A stretch of 60,931 nucleotides of DNA, taken from the NCBI GenBank assembly GCA_025655455.1, contig JAHXIV010000042.1:1-60931 (forward strand). The letters are read 5' to 3'. The position numbers and the translations under genes are program-made. Under the pieces are notes generated by a model. It had not been told where the DNA came from and did not search any database. It saw nothing but the letters and a program-made list of their open reading frames with translations. The DNA comes from a gamma proteobacterium symbiont of Taylorina sp. GTDB lineage: Bacteria; Pseudomonadota; Gammaproteobacteria; GRL18. Numbering within the stretch: position 1 is the first letter of the stretch; every line of letters starts with the position of its first letter. This document shows positions 43,751 through 52,594 of this stretch, piece after piece.

Positions 43751-44662
43751 ATGAAATTTTCCATTATTATTCCAACCTATAATTATGGGCATTTAATTAG
43801 CCGGGCAATCAATTCAATACCTGATAATAAGAATATTGAAATTATTATTATTGATGACGGCTCAACTGATGATACCAGACATATCGTTGAGCAACTTTCT
43901 CAGCAACGCAATAATGTTCATTATACTCTAAAAAATAATTCTGGTGCAGCGTCTGCAAGAAATAAAGGCATTGAAACCTCAACAGGAGACTATATCCTCT
44001 TTTTAGACGCTGATGATGAACTCCTCCCCGACCTTTTTACTGAAATAAGTAACCTGGTAACAGTCAATACAGAATTACTTATTGGAGGTCATCTATCCAT
44101 TGAAAGTGCATCATCTAATAATAAAGCCAAAATAAAACAGCATTTAACCCATCCTGTCCCTGATAAAAAAAATGCTGATAAGCCGAATGAAAAGTTTGAT
44201 CAGTTTTATGCCTATTTAAAGAAAGAAATACCTATTATGCACGGTGCTTTTATCGTAAAAAAAGAAATTATGCAAAAATATCATTACCATGAAGATTTTA
44301 AGTCAGGAGAAGATATTCCTGTTTTTGCACATTTAATAGCTAGCTGTAAAATCACATTTTCAGAAAAAATTTTTTTAAAATTAAATAAACATAATGATAG
44401 TCTAAGACATAACCCCGAACATGCCATAGCTGCAGGTTTAAAAATTGTTGACTGCATATTTGATAAAACAATTCTTTCTGAAAAGATGATGAGACTCAAA
44501 GACTGGTACTTTGCCAAACGTTGTTTATCTCTATTTAGAACATGTTATCTCAGCAATAATTGCTATCAGGCAAGGCAATATTATTTTATGGCAATAAAAA
44601 AACAGCCTGCCTGTATTTTTAAACTCTCTTATTTACGTAAATTTATACGTTGTCTTTTCTAA
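43751..44662 (+). CDS. GT2-family glycosyltransferase, probably LPS outer core
   Basis: A 303-residue GT-A enzyme. FSIIIPTYNYGHLISRAINSI is the nucleotide-binding start, IIIIDDGSTDDT follows, then NSGAASARNKGIE, and the DxD metal site is LFLDADDELLP near residue 81. GEDIPVFAHL supplies the acidic catalytic residue. The final 60 residues are rich in Cys, Tyr and Phe. Pseudomonas has a GT2 rhamnosyltransferase (WapR type) at a comparable distance from msbA, so an outer-core role is reasonable by analogy. It appears to stand alone between two minus-strand genes. Confidence 0.83.
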   Translation: MKFSIIIPTYNYGHLISRAINSIPDNKNIEIIIIDDGSTDDTRHIVEQLSQQRNNVHYTLKNNSGAASARNKGIETSTGDYILFLDADDELLPDLFTEISNLVTVNTELLIGGHLSIESASSNNKAKIKQHLTHPVPDKKNADKPNEKFDQFYAYLKKEIPIMHGAFIVKKEIMQKYHYHEDFKSGEDIPVFAHLIASCKITFSEKIFLKLNKHNDSLRHNPEHAIAAGLKIVDCIFDKTILSEKMMRLKDWYFAKRCLSLFRTCYLSNNCYQARQYYFMAIKKQPACIFKLSYLRKFIRCLF

Positions 44663-44678
44663 ATTATCCAGCTTTTAT

Positions 44679-45737
44679 CTAATTATTAAGCAGTGCCATT
44701 ATGGCTTTAGAAACCTGTTCATGCCCTGATGGATTCATGTGCTCATCCAAATTAAAATAATTATTTTGTTTAAGAATTAATGATAAATCAATAGTGCTGA
44801 TTTTTTTTGCAGAAATGCCCGTGCTATGATTCTCTATCCTTTTTTTGAGTGCGTTAATGAATAAATTATCATTTTTATTATAGCCATTTATTTCAACAAT
44901 AATCAATTCGACATCACTCAGATCAACACTGGGTTTTGCAATAGCATTTAAAAACACACTGACTTCATTAGCAGACTCATCAGCCGGGTTTATAGTAGTT
45001 TTTTCCTTATCCTCAAAAAATTCTGCCTTAATTCCCTTACGTAACATTGAAATCAGATTTCGGGTATGTTTGCCAAAGTAATAGTCTATTTTTTTCAAGT
45101 GTTTTTCCTGTATGGCATTATATTTTTGTTGTGACATAACATTGAGTTTGTCATTATTTTCAGAAAAAGCTGTATTTTCATAAAAATCATTATCACAATA
45201 CTGGATAATAAGATATTTCATATTACTGGTATTTATTCGCTCCAACATCTTCATTTCACGAACAGTACCATAAGATGAAATTGCAGCATTAAGTACACTT
45301 TTATTACTTTTTCTTTCAACTAAGTGACTGAAACCGGAATCCCTGGAAACCCCCCACCCCATAGCATGAGAATCACCAACAACGATAACTTCCGGTGCAA
45401 GCAGCGATACACCATCATCTCTTAAGCCAATTTTATTAATAGCGTAATTTATATCAAACTCCCTATTTTTAATATGACAATTTCCAGGCTTTAATGTATA
45501 ACTGAGGCTTTGATCATAGACTGCACATTGGGGAAGGTATTGAATGATTTTTCTATCTCTTTTGGCATAATATTTTTGAAAAGAGCTTAATAGATTACCT
45601 TGCAGAAGAGAACTATTATTCATTAAAAAACTACTGACTATTTCCAGTAGTACTATGGTGAACAGAATAAGGAAAATGATATATATGAGTGTAAAAATTC
45701 TGTTTTTATTCACTTCATTCATAATGTGAAAATCCAT
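44679..45737 (-). CDS. Membrane-anchored SGNH-type hydrolase-like protein
   Basis: A 352-residue protein (or 347 if started at the second Met, MNEVNKNR at 45722, which has GGA upstream). One N-terminal membrane helix (about 17-38) anchors a periplasmic SGNH fold: EVIVVGDSHAMGWGV holds the GDS(H) nucleophile, QYCDNDFYEN is like block III, and DEHMNPSGHEQVS near the end has the catalytic Asp-x-x-x-x-x-x-His pattern. Such proteins de- or O-acylate glycans. It lies downstream of the DUF5989, SxtJ-like and carbamoyltransferase genes on the same strand, and so probably acts on the same carbamoylated product. Confidence 0.75.
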   Translation of the reverse strand: MDFHIMNEVNKNRIFTLIYIIFLILFTIVLLEIVSSFLMNNSSLLQGNLLSSFQKYYAKRDRKIIQYLPQCAVYDQSLSYTLKPGNCHIKNREFDINYAINKIGLRDDGVSLLAPEVIVVGDSHAMGWGVSRDSGFSHLVERKSNKSVLNAAISSYGTVREMKMLERINTSNMKYLIIQYCDNDFYENTAFSENNDKLNVMSQQKYNAIQEKHLKKIDYYFGKHTRNLISMLRKGIKAEFFEDKEKTTINPADESANEVSVFLNAIAKPSVDLSDVELIIVEINGYNKNDNLFINALKKRIENHSTGISAKKISTIDLSLILKQNNYFNLDEHMNPSGHEQVSKAIMALLNN

Positions 45738-45770
45738 ACTAAAGGGGTGCTGAGCCTTTTTATATACCTG

Positions 45771-45923
45771 TTAAAATAAGGTATAGATAAAAGGTGCCAC
45801 TGCTGAACCCTGCGCTAATACCAAAAGAGCCCCCAATAAGACCATGACGATAATGATTGGTAAAAGCCAGAATTTCTTTCTAATTTTCAAAAATTTCCAT
45901 AAATCACTGATTAGTTCTAACAT
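45771..45923 (-). CDS. DUF5989 mini-membrane protein (SxtK-like)
   Basis: A 50-residue protein. The sequence starts MLELISDLWKFLKIRKKFW, then has a single membrane helix (PIIIVMVLLGALLVLAQGSA) and ends FIYTLF. This is the form of DUF5989, whose member SxtK is found beside SxtI and SxtJ in saxitoxin clusters. The ATG at 45923 overlaps the stop of the SxtJ-like gene (TAATG), proving tight coupling. The function is unknown; partnership with the carbamoyltransferase is implied by the repeated gene order. Confidence 0.85.
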   Translation of the reverse strand: MLELISDLWKFLKIRKKFWLLPIIIVMVLLGALLVLAQGSAVAPFIYTLF

Positions 45924-46318
45924 TAAAAAGGGTTCTCCATATTATTATTATCCTCGTTGCGTTGAATATAATAACTATTTGATATTTGTTTTTTCTTCAT
46001 AGGATCAAAACCAAAAAGACCAGCAACAAATCCTATAGGAACAAGCATAAAATAATAGATAATAAATAACAATATCCTGCTATTAATGAAGCCCAGAAAT
46101 AATGAAAATTTTAACCATAAACGATGTACAGGACGTAATGATCGAGGAACAAGTAATGCTGAAAAAACAAATAGACTTGCAATAATATAGGGGACTTTTG
46201 AGAAAGCTAAGCCATAGATCCAGGGGAACAAGAAAGCAAATAGAAACAGGATCATTACCGCCATGATAAATGCAAACTGGCGTATTTCTTTTATTGAGGT
46301 TTTTTTATTCATATCCAT
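45923..46318 (-). CDS. SxtJ-family membrane protein
   Basis: A 131-residue inner-membrane protein with three or four helices. RQFAFIMAVMILFLFAF starts the first, ALLVPRSLRPVHRLWLKFSLFLG is the most conserved stretch of the family, and FMLVPIGFVAGLFGFDPMKKK follows the third, with a hydrophilic tail containing SYYIQR. In saxitoxin clusters SxtJ stands next to the carbamoyltransferase SxtI. Here the gene follows a carbamoyltransferase by 12 bases and overlaps the DUF5989 gene. The role of the family is unknown. Confidence 0.82.
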   Translation of the reverse strand: MDMNKKTSIKEIRQFAFIMAVMILFLFAFLFPWIYGLAFSKVPYIIASLFVFSALLVPRSLRPVHRLWLKFSLFLGFINSRILLFIIYYFMLVPIGFVAGLFGFDPMKKKQISNSYYIQRNEDNNNMENPF

Positions 46319-46330
46319 ATCTGGCTTATA

Positions 46331-48181
46331 TTAATCAAGGACAAATTCTTGCTGCCAATCCTGTGTACCTTTAAAAGTTTCTTGTTCAGATTTAATTAAA
46401 ACGTAGTTTTCCAGCACCAGTATGTCCATTTCAGTACGCATAAAACACCGGTAAGCATCTTCAGGAGTACAGACAATTGGTTCACCACGAACATTAAATG
46501 AAGTATTAATCAGAACAGAACAATCAGTCAAATTCTTGAATGCTTGTAATAGTTGATGATAACGTGGATTTGTCTGCTGGTGAACCGTTTGAATTCTTGC
46601 AGAATTATCCACGTGTGTAATAGCAGGCAGGGTAGAGCGCAGCTGTTTTAATTTATCCATTCCTTTTTTATTATCATCATGACTTATCAGTAAAGAAGAA
46701 TTAAGCTGTGCAACCATTAACATGTAGGGACTGTCTTTTGCGTGTTCAAAGTAATGATGAACATCTTCTGCCAGAACTGATGGCGCAAAGGGTCTAAATG
46801 ATTCCCTATATTTAATTTTCAGATTCATAGTAGTTTGCATGTCTGAGTTTCTGGGATCGCCAAGGATAGAACGCCCCCCTAAAGCTCTGGGACCAAACTC
46901 CATACGCCCCTGAAACCACCCCATTACTTTACCCTGATTTAGATATTCTGCCAGTAAGGGATAAAGCTCTACATCATTATGGATATGATAAGGAGCAGAA
47001 ATAGAATCAAAATAAACTTTAATTTGATCGTGACTAAACTCAGGACCCAGGTAACTACCTTGCATGAGATCTTTATTATTATCTTTAGTCTCAATTTTTT
47101 GTTTATAGTGTTGATGCCAAAGAGCTAAAGCACAACCAATAGCACCACCCGCATCTCCTGCTGCTGGCTGGATCCAAATATCCTTAAATGGGCTTTTACG
47201 TAGTAATTCACCATTTGCCACACAATTTAGAGCGACACCACCCGCTAAACAGAGATAATCATTGTTACTGGTTTTATGAATGTGCCTGACCATTTTTAAT
47301 AAAATTTCTTCAGTCACAAATTGAATAGAACGTGCTATATCCATCTCTTTTTGAGAGATATCTGTTTCAGCCTGCCTTGGCGGGGCTCCGAATAGTCGAT
47401 CAAAATATTTACTGGTCATGGTCAGGCCAGTGGTATAATTAAAGTATTTCATATTTAAATGAAATGAGCCATCATCTTTAACATCTATAATGTGTTCAAG
47501 TATCCGATCTTTATAGACAGGTTCTCCATAAGGAGCAAGTCCCATGAGTTTGTATTCACCTGAATTAACTTTAAAACCACAGTAGTAGGTAAATGCCGAA
47601 TAAAGCAGCCCCAGAGAATGGGGAAAGTTAATTTCCCAGACAGGGGTTAAATTATTTTTTTCACCTTGCCATAAACTGGTTGTTGCCCACTCACCAACAC
47701 CATCAATACACAACACAGCAGCTTTATTGTACGGCGACGGAAAAAATGCTGAGGCAGCATGAGATTGGTGATGTTCCGCAAACTTTAGCTTAATCGTTTT
47801 ATTTTTATCATTTAAAAACCGTGCAAACTCCGTGCGTAAAACTTTTTTTAGATAAAGTTTCTCTTTAAGCCAGATCGGCATCGCCGTAACAAAAGAACGA
47901 AAACCTTTTGGTACATCAGCAAGATAAGTTTCAAGCAGACGTTCAAATTTTAATAAGGGTTTATCATAGAAAACAACGTCACTGACATCATCTAAAGAAA
48001 TGTCTGCACTATCCAGACAATATTGAATTGCTTTTTGCGGGAAAGAAGCATCATGTTTTTTGCGTGTAAAGCGCTCTTCCTGAGCTGCAGCTATAATTTT
48101 TCCCTGACAAAGAAGAGCTGCTGCACTATCATGATAATATGCCGAAATACCAAGAATATATTTAGGTATAGTATCTTCCAT
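46331..48181 (-). CDS. Carbamoyltransferase, SxtI/NodU type
   Basis: A 616-residue O-carbamoyltransferase, distinct from the one at 21176. YILGISAYYHDSAAALL opens the N-terminal domain, followed by AAAQEERFTRKKHD, the metal site HHQSHAASAFFPSP, DGVGEWATTS and GEYKLMGLAPYG. The C-terminal part has GGVALNCVANGELL, WFQGRMEFGPRALGGRSILGDP and LINTSFNVRGEPIVCTP. All key regions are intact. It is first in a four-gene unit with SxtJ-like, DUF5989 and SGNH proteins. The acceptor is probably a surface glycan, since the unit lies between glycosyltransferases and msbA; a small-molecule acceptor is not excluded. Confidence 0.9.
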   Translation of the reverse strand: MEDTIPKYILGISAYYHDSAAALLCQGKIIAAAQEERFTRKKHDASFPQKAIQYCLDSADISLDDVSDVVFYDKPLLKFERLLETYLADVPKGFRSFVTAMPIWLKEKLYLKKVLRTEFARFLNDKNKTIKLKFAEHHQSHAASAFFPSPYNKAAVLCIDGVGEWATTSLWQGEKNNLTPVWEINFPHSLGLLYSAFTYYCGFKVNSGEYKLMGLAPYGEPVYKDRILEHIIDVKDDGSFHLNMKYFNYTTGLTMTSKYFDRLFGAPPRQAETDISQKEMDIARSIQFVTEEILLKMVRHIHKTSNNDYLCLAGGVALNCVANGELLRKSPFKDIWIQPAAGDAGGAIGCALALWHQHYKQKIETKDNNKDLMQGSYLGPEFSHDQIKVYFDSISAPYHIHNDVELYPLLAEYLNQGKVMGWFQGRMEFGPRALGGRSILGDPRNSDMQTTMNLKIKYRESFRPFAPSVLAEDVHHYFEHAKDSPYMLMVAQLNSSLLISHDDNKKGMDKLKQLRSTLPAITHVDNSARIQTVHQQTNPRYHQLLQAFKNLTDCSVLINTSFNVRGEPIVCTPEDAYRCFMRTEMDILVLENYVLIKSEQETFKGTQDWQQEFVLD

Positions 48182-48360
48182 TATTTGTTGCCTAAACTAT
48201 TTAAATTTTGTAGCAAGGTACTGTATCATATTGGTTATTGAAATAACAGTTTGCTTATTCTGCTTGAAACTGTTCTGAAAATTAGTAAGTTATCTCTCAA
48301 ATAACACAATAAGTTCTACAAAATGATGCATTTATAAGAAATATGATATGATTCATCTTT

Positions 48361-50121
48361 TTGAAGACAAGTAAAATCATTGTGAATAGTACAAACAAAC
48401 AATCAGGTCTGCAAGTCTATCTCCGCTTATTACAATATGTCAGACCACACTGGAAAGTATTTTTAATCAGTATCTTTGGATACCTGCTTTACTCCAGTTC
48501 ACAACCTTTACTTGCAACCATTGCAGGTTGGTTAGCTGATGCAGTTTATACTCGTGAACCCAGTGCAGTTTACTTACTCCCACTGTCATTGCTGGGAATA
48601 TACTTTTTACGTGGTCTTGGCAGTTTTATCGGTAATTATTTTCTTGCCAAAGTTTCTTTATCTATTGTGCGTACCATGCGTAATGATTTATTTGATAAGC
48701 TGGTTTTATTACCTAATAGTTTTTATGAACAAAACAATTCAGGTCATCTGATTTCCCTCATCACATTCAATGTCACTCAGGTGACCGGTGCAGCCACAGA
48801 TGCTGTAAAAGTGATCATTCGTGAAGGCATTGCTGTCATTGCTTTACTGGGTTATTTGCTTTATCTGAACTGGCAACTCTCCTTTGCTTTTTTTGCAGTC
48901 GCACCTTTAATCGCCTTTGTCGTTACCTATGCCAGTAAACGCTTTAAAAAACTCAGTAAAAAAATCCAGGCTTCCATGGGTGATCTGACTCATGTTTCCT
49001 CAGAAGCAATTAATGGCTATAAAGAGGTCAAGAGTTTTGGCGGTCAGGATTATGAAAAAAATCGATTTCATATGGCCAGTGAAAATAACTACCTGCAAAA
49101 CATTAAAATGGTCTTTACCTCCTCAATTAATACCCCTGTATTACAGATGATAGTCGCCCTGGCTCTGTCGTCATTAGTCTTCGTCGCTCTTTCTTTAATG
49201 GGCGAAATGGATCCGGCAGCATTTATCACTTATATTACTGCAGCAGGTTTGTTACCCAAACCCATCCGGCAATTAAGTGAAGTCAATGCTACTATTCAAA
49301 AGGGTATTGCCGCAGCAGAGAGTATTTTTGAATTATTGGATGAAGCACAGGAAAAAGATTCTGGTGCAACACAAATTAAATGTGCCAGAGGTCATCTTGA
49401 ATTTAAAAATTTAACATTTAAATACCCTGGCACTGATAAAGAGATCATTAAAAATTTTAATCTAACCATACAGCCCGGGCAAAGTATTGCACTGGTTGGC
49501 CATTCCGGCAGCGGCAAGTCAACATTAGCTAATTTAATACCACGATTTTATGAAGTCTTAAAGGGAGAGATTCTACTCGATGGTCAGCCTTTGGATAGTT
49601 ATTCTCTAACAGGCCTGCGCAATCAAATTTCATTTGTCACACAACAGGTGACATTATTTAATGATAGTATTGAAAATAATATAGCCTATGGTGCACTGAG
49701 CAATCACAGCCGGGAAGAAGTGATTCAGGCAGCAGAATCAGCCTATGCAATGGAATTTATACAGGATCAACCTAATGGCCTGGATACTCTGGTGGGGGAA
49801 GATGGCGTACTCTTGTCCGGTGGTCAACGTCAAAGACTGGCCATTGCCCGGGCTCTATTAAAAGATGCTCCTATTCTCATTTTAGATGAAGCCACATCCT
49901 CTCTTGATACCGAATCAGAGAAAAAAATTCAGGTTGCCCTGGATAATGTAATCCAGGGAAGAACCACTCTGGTGATAGCCCATCGACTATCAACCATAGA
50001 AAATGCAGATTTAATTGTGGTCATGGAACAAGGTATTATTGTTGAACAGGGAAGCCATCAGGAGTTATTAGCTCTGAGAGGTTACTATAGTCAGCTGCAT
50101 AGTCGACAATTCAGCGATTAA
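48361..50121 (+). CDS. msbA: Lipid A flippase MsbA
   Basis: A 586-residue ABC half-transporter that flips lipid A-core across the inner membrane. Six membrane helices occupy about residues 30-310. The ATPase has Walker A GHSGSGKST (near 380), signature LSGGQRQRLAIARALL, Walker B ILILDEATSSLD and the switch His in VIAHRLSTI. Start is TTG 48361 or, 21 bases later, GTG 48382; neither has a strong ribosome site. Its place beside LPS and carbamoyl genes favours MsbA over other exporters. No lpxK follows, unlike in enterics. Confidence 0.88.
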   Translation: MKTSKIIVNSTNKQSGLQVYLRLLQYVRPHWKVFLISIFGYLLYSSSQPLLATIAGWLADAVYTREPSAVYLLPLSLLGIYFLRGLGSFIGNYFLAKVSLSIVRTMRNDLFDKLVLLPNSFYEQNNSGHLISLITFNVTQVTGAATDAVKVIIREGIAVIALLGYLLYLNWQLSFAFFAVAPLIAFVVTYASKRFKKLSKKIQASMGDLTHVSSEAINGYKEVKSFGGQDYEKNRFHMASENNYLQNIKMVFTSSINTPVLQMIVALALSSLVFVALSLMGEMDPAAFITYITAAGLLPKPIRQLSEVNATIQKGIAAAESIFELLDEAQEKDSGATQIKCARGHLEFKNLTFKYPGTDKEIIKNFNLTIQPGQSIALVGHSGSGKSTLANLIPRFYEVLKGEILLDGQPLDSYSLTGLRNQISFVTQQVTLFNDSIENNIAYGALSNHSREEVIQAAESAYAMEFIQDQPNGLDTLVGEDGVLLSGGQRQRLAIARALLKDAPILILDEATSSLDTESEKKIQVALDNVIQGRTTLVIAHRLSTIENADLIVVMEQGIIVEQGSHQELLALRGYYSQLHSRQFSD

Positions 50122-50189
50122 TATGATAAAAACTTTTTGTTAATATGCTACAATTCCTGTAATTTTTCAATACAGTCAAAAGAGTTAAT

Positions 50190-51311
50190 ATGGCTAAAAA
50201 AGCATTAATTACAGGAATTACCGGTCAGGATGGTGCCTATCTGGCTGAATTTTTATTAGCAAAAGGCTATGAAGTTCATGGCATAAAACGCCGTGCTTCT
50301 TCATTTAATACCGATAGAATTGATCATCTTTATCAAGATCCTCATGTCAATAATCAGCGTTTTATTTTGCACTATGGTGATCTCAGTGACTCAATGAACC
50401 TGGTTCGTATTATACAAAGTGTTCGTCCTGATGAAATTTATAATCTGGGTGCACAAAGTCATGTCGCAGTGTCTTTTGAAAGTCCCGAATATACAGCCGA
50501 TACGGTAGGGATTGGTGCCTTACGTCTTTTAGAAGCCATTCGAATTTCCAGCCTGGAAAAAACCACTCGTTATTACCAGGCATCTACTTCTGAATTATTC
50601 GGTAAGGTTCAGGAAATCCCACAAAAAGAAAGCACACCTTTTTATCCCCGCTCTCCCTATGCAGCAGCAAAATTATATGCCTACTGGATCACTATAAACT
50701 ATCGTGAAGCTTATGGCATCTATGCCTGTAATGGTATTTTATTCAACCATGAATCACCCGTTCGCGGAGAAACTTTTGTCACTCGCAAAATTACCCGAGC
50801 CATTGCCCGTATCAGTCTAGGACTTCAGGATTGTCTGTTTCTGGGTAATCTGGATGCAAAGCGGGACTGGGGTCATGCAAAAGATTATGTAGAAATGCAA
50901 TGGCTTATGCTGCAGCAGAAGGAGCCGGAAGATTATTGTATTGCTACCGGTGTTCAATATTCAGTTCGAGACTTTGTTAATGCTGCAGCAAACGAATTAG
51001 ACATCACTATAAACTGGACAGGTGAAGGAATCAAAGAAATAGGCACTATTGCTGATGCAGGTAACTCTGAATTACAATCTAAATTAAAACCAGGCCAGAT
51101 AGTGGTGCAGGTCGATCCTCACTATTTTCGTCCTACGGAAGTTGAAACCCTGCTGGGTGATCCCTCCAAAGCAAAAGAAAAACTGGGCTGGGTTCCAAAA
51201 ATAACACTGCAGGAAATGGTGGCAGAAATGGTCAGAGAAGACCTGTCCATTGCACAACGCGATGATCTTTGTAAAAAAGAAGGTTTTAAAACCTTTGATT
51301 ATAATGAGTAA
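50190..51311 (+). CDS. gmd: GDP-mannose 4,6-dehydratase
   Basis: A 373-residue extended SDR that turns GDP-D-mannose into GDP-4-keto-6-deoxymannose. It has [19 protein letters not shown] at the N-terminus, [15 protein letters not shown], the [12 protein letters not shown] and [13 protein letters not shown] strands, the catalytic [12 protein letters not shown] (Tyr-x3-Lys), [19 protein letters not shown] and [16 protein letters not shown]. All match Gmd closely. It is followed 12 bases later by fcl, giving the two-step GDP-L-fucose route. Confidence 0.96.
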   Translation: MAKKALITGITGQDGAYLAEFLLAKGYEVHGIKRRASSFNTDRIDHLYQDPHVNNQRFILHYGDLSDSMNLVRIIQSVRPDEIYNLGAQSHVAVSFESPEYTADTVGIGALRLLEAIRISSLEKTTRYYQASTSELFGKVQEIPQKESTPFYPRSPYAAAKLYAYWITINYREAYGIYACNGILFNHESPVRGETFVTRKITRAIARISLGLQDCLFLGNLDAKRDWGHAKDYVEMQWLMLQQKEPEDYCIATGVQYSVRDFVNAAANELDITINWTGEGIKEIGTIADAGNSELQSKLKPGQIVVQVDPHYFRPTEVETLLGDPSKAKEKLGWVPKITLQEMVAEMVREDLSIAQRDDLCKKEGFKTFDYNE

Positions 51312-51323
51312 AAGAACATAGCA

Positions 51324-52301
51324 ATGTTAGACAAACAATCCAGAATTTATGTAGCCGGGCATCGTGGTATGGTTGGTTCAGCAATTATCCGTCAGCTGAC
51401 CACAGGTAGCATAAGTAATATTATTACCCGGACTCATGCTGAATTAGATCTATGTGAACAGTCTGCTGTGCGTGACTTTTTACAAACCGAAAAGCCTGAT
51501 CATATTGTTTTAGCGGCAGCAAAAGTAGGGGGTATTCATGCAAATAATGAATACCCCGCCGAATTTATTTACCAGAACATGATGATGGAAGCTAATATTG
51601 TTCATGAAGCCTGGTTGGCAGGAGTTAATAAGCTATTATTTTTAGGCAGTTCCTGTATTTATCCTAAATTTGCCAGACAACCCATGAGTGAATCAGAACT
51701 ATTAAGCGGTGTGCTTGAAGAAACCAATGAACCCTATGCCATAGCAAAAATAGCTGGAATCAAATTGTGTGAATCCTATAATCGTCAATACAATACTGAT
51801 TACCGCTCCGTTATGCCAACCAATCTTTATGGTCCAGGGGATAATTATCATGGTATGAATAGTCATGTTGTTCCAGCCATGATTAAACGTTTTCATGAAG
51901 CCAAATTAAATCAGGCAAAGTCCGTTGAAGTCTGGGGAACCGGCAAAGTAAAGAGAGAATTTCTTCATGTGGATGATATGGCCGCTGCCAGTATCTTTGT
52001 CATGCAATTAAATAAAACCGAGTATCAATCCAATACCCAAGCCATGTTATCACACATAAATGTTGGTACAGGAGAGGATGTGACGATTGCAGAGCTGGCA
52101 CAAGTCATAAAGGCTGTAGTAGGCTTTAAAGGGGAATTGTTTTTCAATGCAGATAAGCCCGAAGGTACACCCAGAAAATTATTAAACGTTTCCAGATTAA
52201 ATGCCATGGGATGGACAGCAAAAATACCACTAACTGCAGGGATTAAAAATGCCTATAATGACTTTTTAAATCATAAACCTTCTAGTGTGAGTACCGGATA
52301 A
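51324..52301 (+). CDS. fcl: GDP-L-fucose synthase
   Basis: A 325-residue NADPH-dependent epimerase/reductase that completes GDP-L-fucose. Signatures are [41 protein letters not shown], the catalytic [27 protein letters not shown] and [20 protein letters not shown]. All are typical of Fcl/WcaG. With gmd it supplies fucose (or a related 6-deoxyhexose) for surface glycans. Its last 31 bases overlap the 3' end of the opposing NIF3-like gene. Confidence 0.96.
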   Translation: MLDKQSRIYVAGHRGMVGSAIIRQLTTGSISNIITRTHAELDLCEQSAVRDFLQTEKPDHIVLAAAKVGGIHANNEYPAEFIYQNMMMEANIVHEAWLAGVNKLLFLGSSCIYPKFARQPMSESELLSGVLEETNEPYAIAKIAGIKLCESYNRQYNTDYRSVMPTNLYGPGDNYHGMNSHVVPAMIKRFHEAKLNQAKSVEVWGTGKVKREFLHVDDMAAASIFVMQLNKTEYQSNTQAMLSHINVGTGEDVTIAELAQVIKAVVGFKGELFFNADKPEGTPRKLLNVSRLNAMGWTAKIPLTAGIKNAYNDFLNHKPSSVSTG

Positions 52302-52591
52302 AAGAAATAGGCTGGCTGCTCATAAGGGTGTTCTGCTAATAATGTCTGGATCACCTCTTTAATATTTTCATCCGCGCAGACCATTTCTACTTTATATTCA
52401 AGCAACTGCTTTAACTCTCCAACCTGACCAATAGCCGGATGACTCCCCAACATGGCACTAAATTGTCCCTGACCCTTTACTTCCCAGCAGCACTGTTCAT
52501 AACAATCAGTTTTACCTGCCCCCTTGTCAAATAAAACCTGCTTGACTCGCTCATGAGCTGATTCTGGAACATAATAACTTAAAAAATACAT
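52271..52591 (-). CDS. NIF3/YqfO-like small protein
   Basis: A 106-residue protein resembling the stand-alone version of the domain inserted in NIF3/YqfO (a PII-like/CutA-like fold). [20 protein letters not shown] opens it, a [15 protein letters not shown] strand follows, and [13 protein letters not shown] near the end matches the HPYE(x)PAY motif of the family. Its task is unknown; metal or nucleotide sensing is often guessed. It is the last gene of the ABC-HlyD-hydantoinase operon, three bases after the hydantoinase gene, and its end overlaps fcl on the other strand. Confidence 0.82.
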   Translation of the reverse strand: MYFLSYYVPESAHERVKQVLFDKGAGKTDCYEQCCWEVKGQGQFSAMLGSHPAIGQVGELKQLLEYKVEMVCADENIKEVIQTLLAEHPYEQPAYFFYPVLTLEGL

Positions 52592-52594
52592 TAC

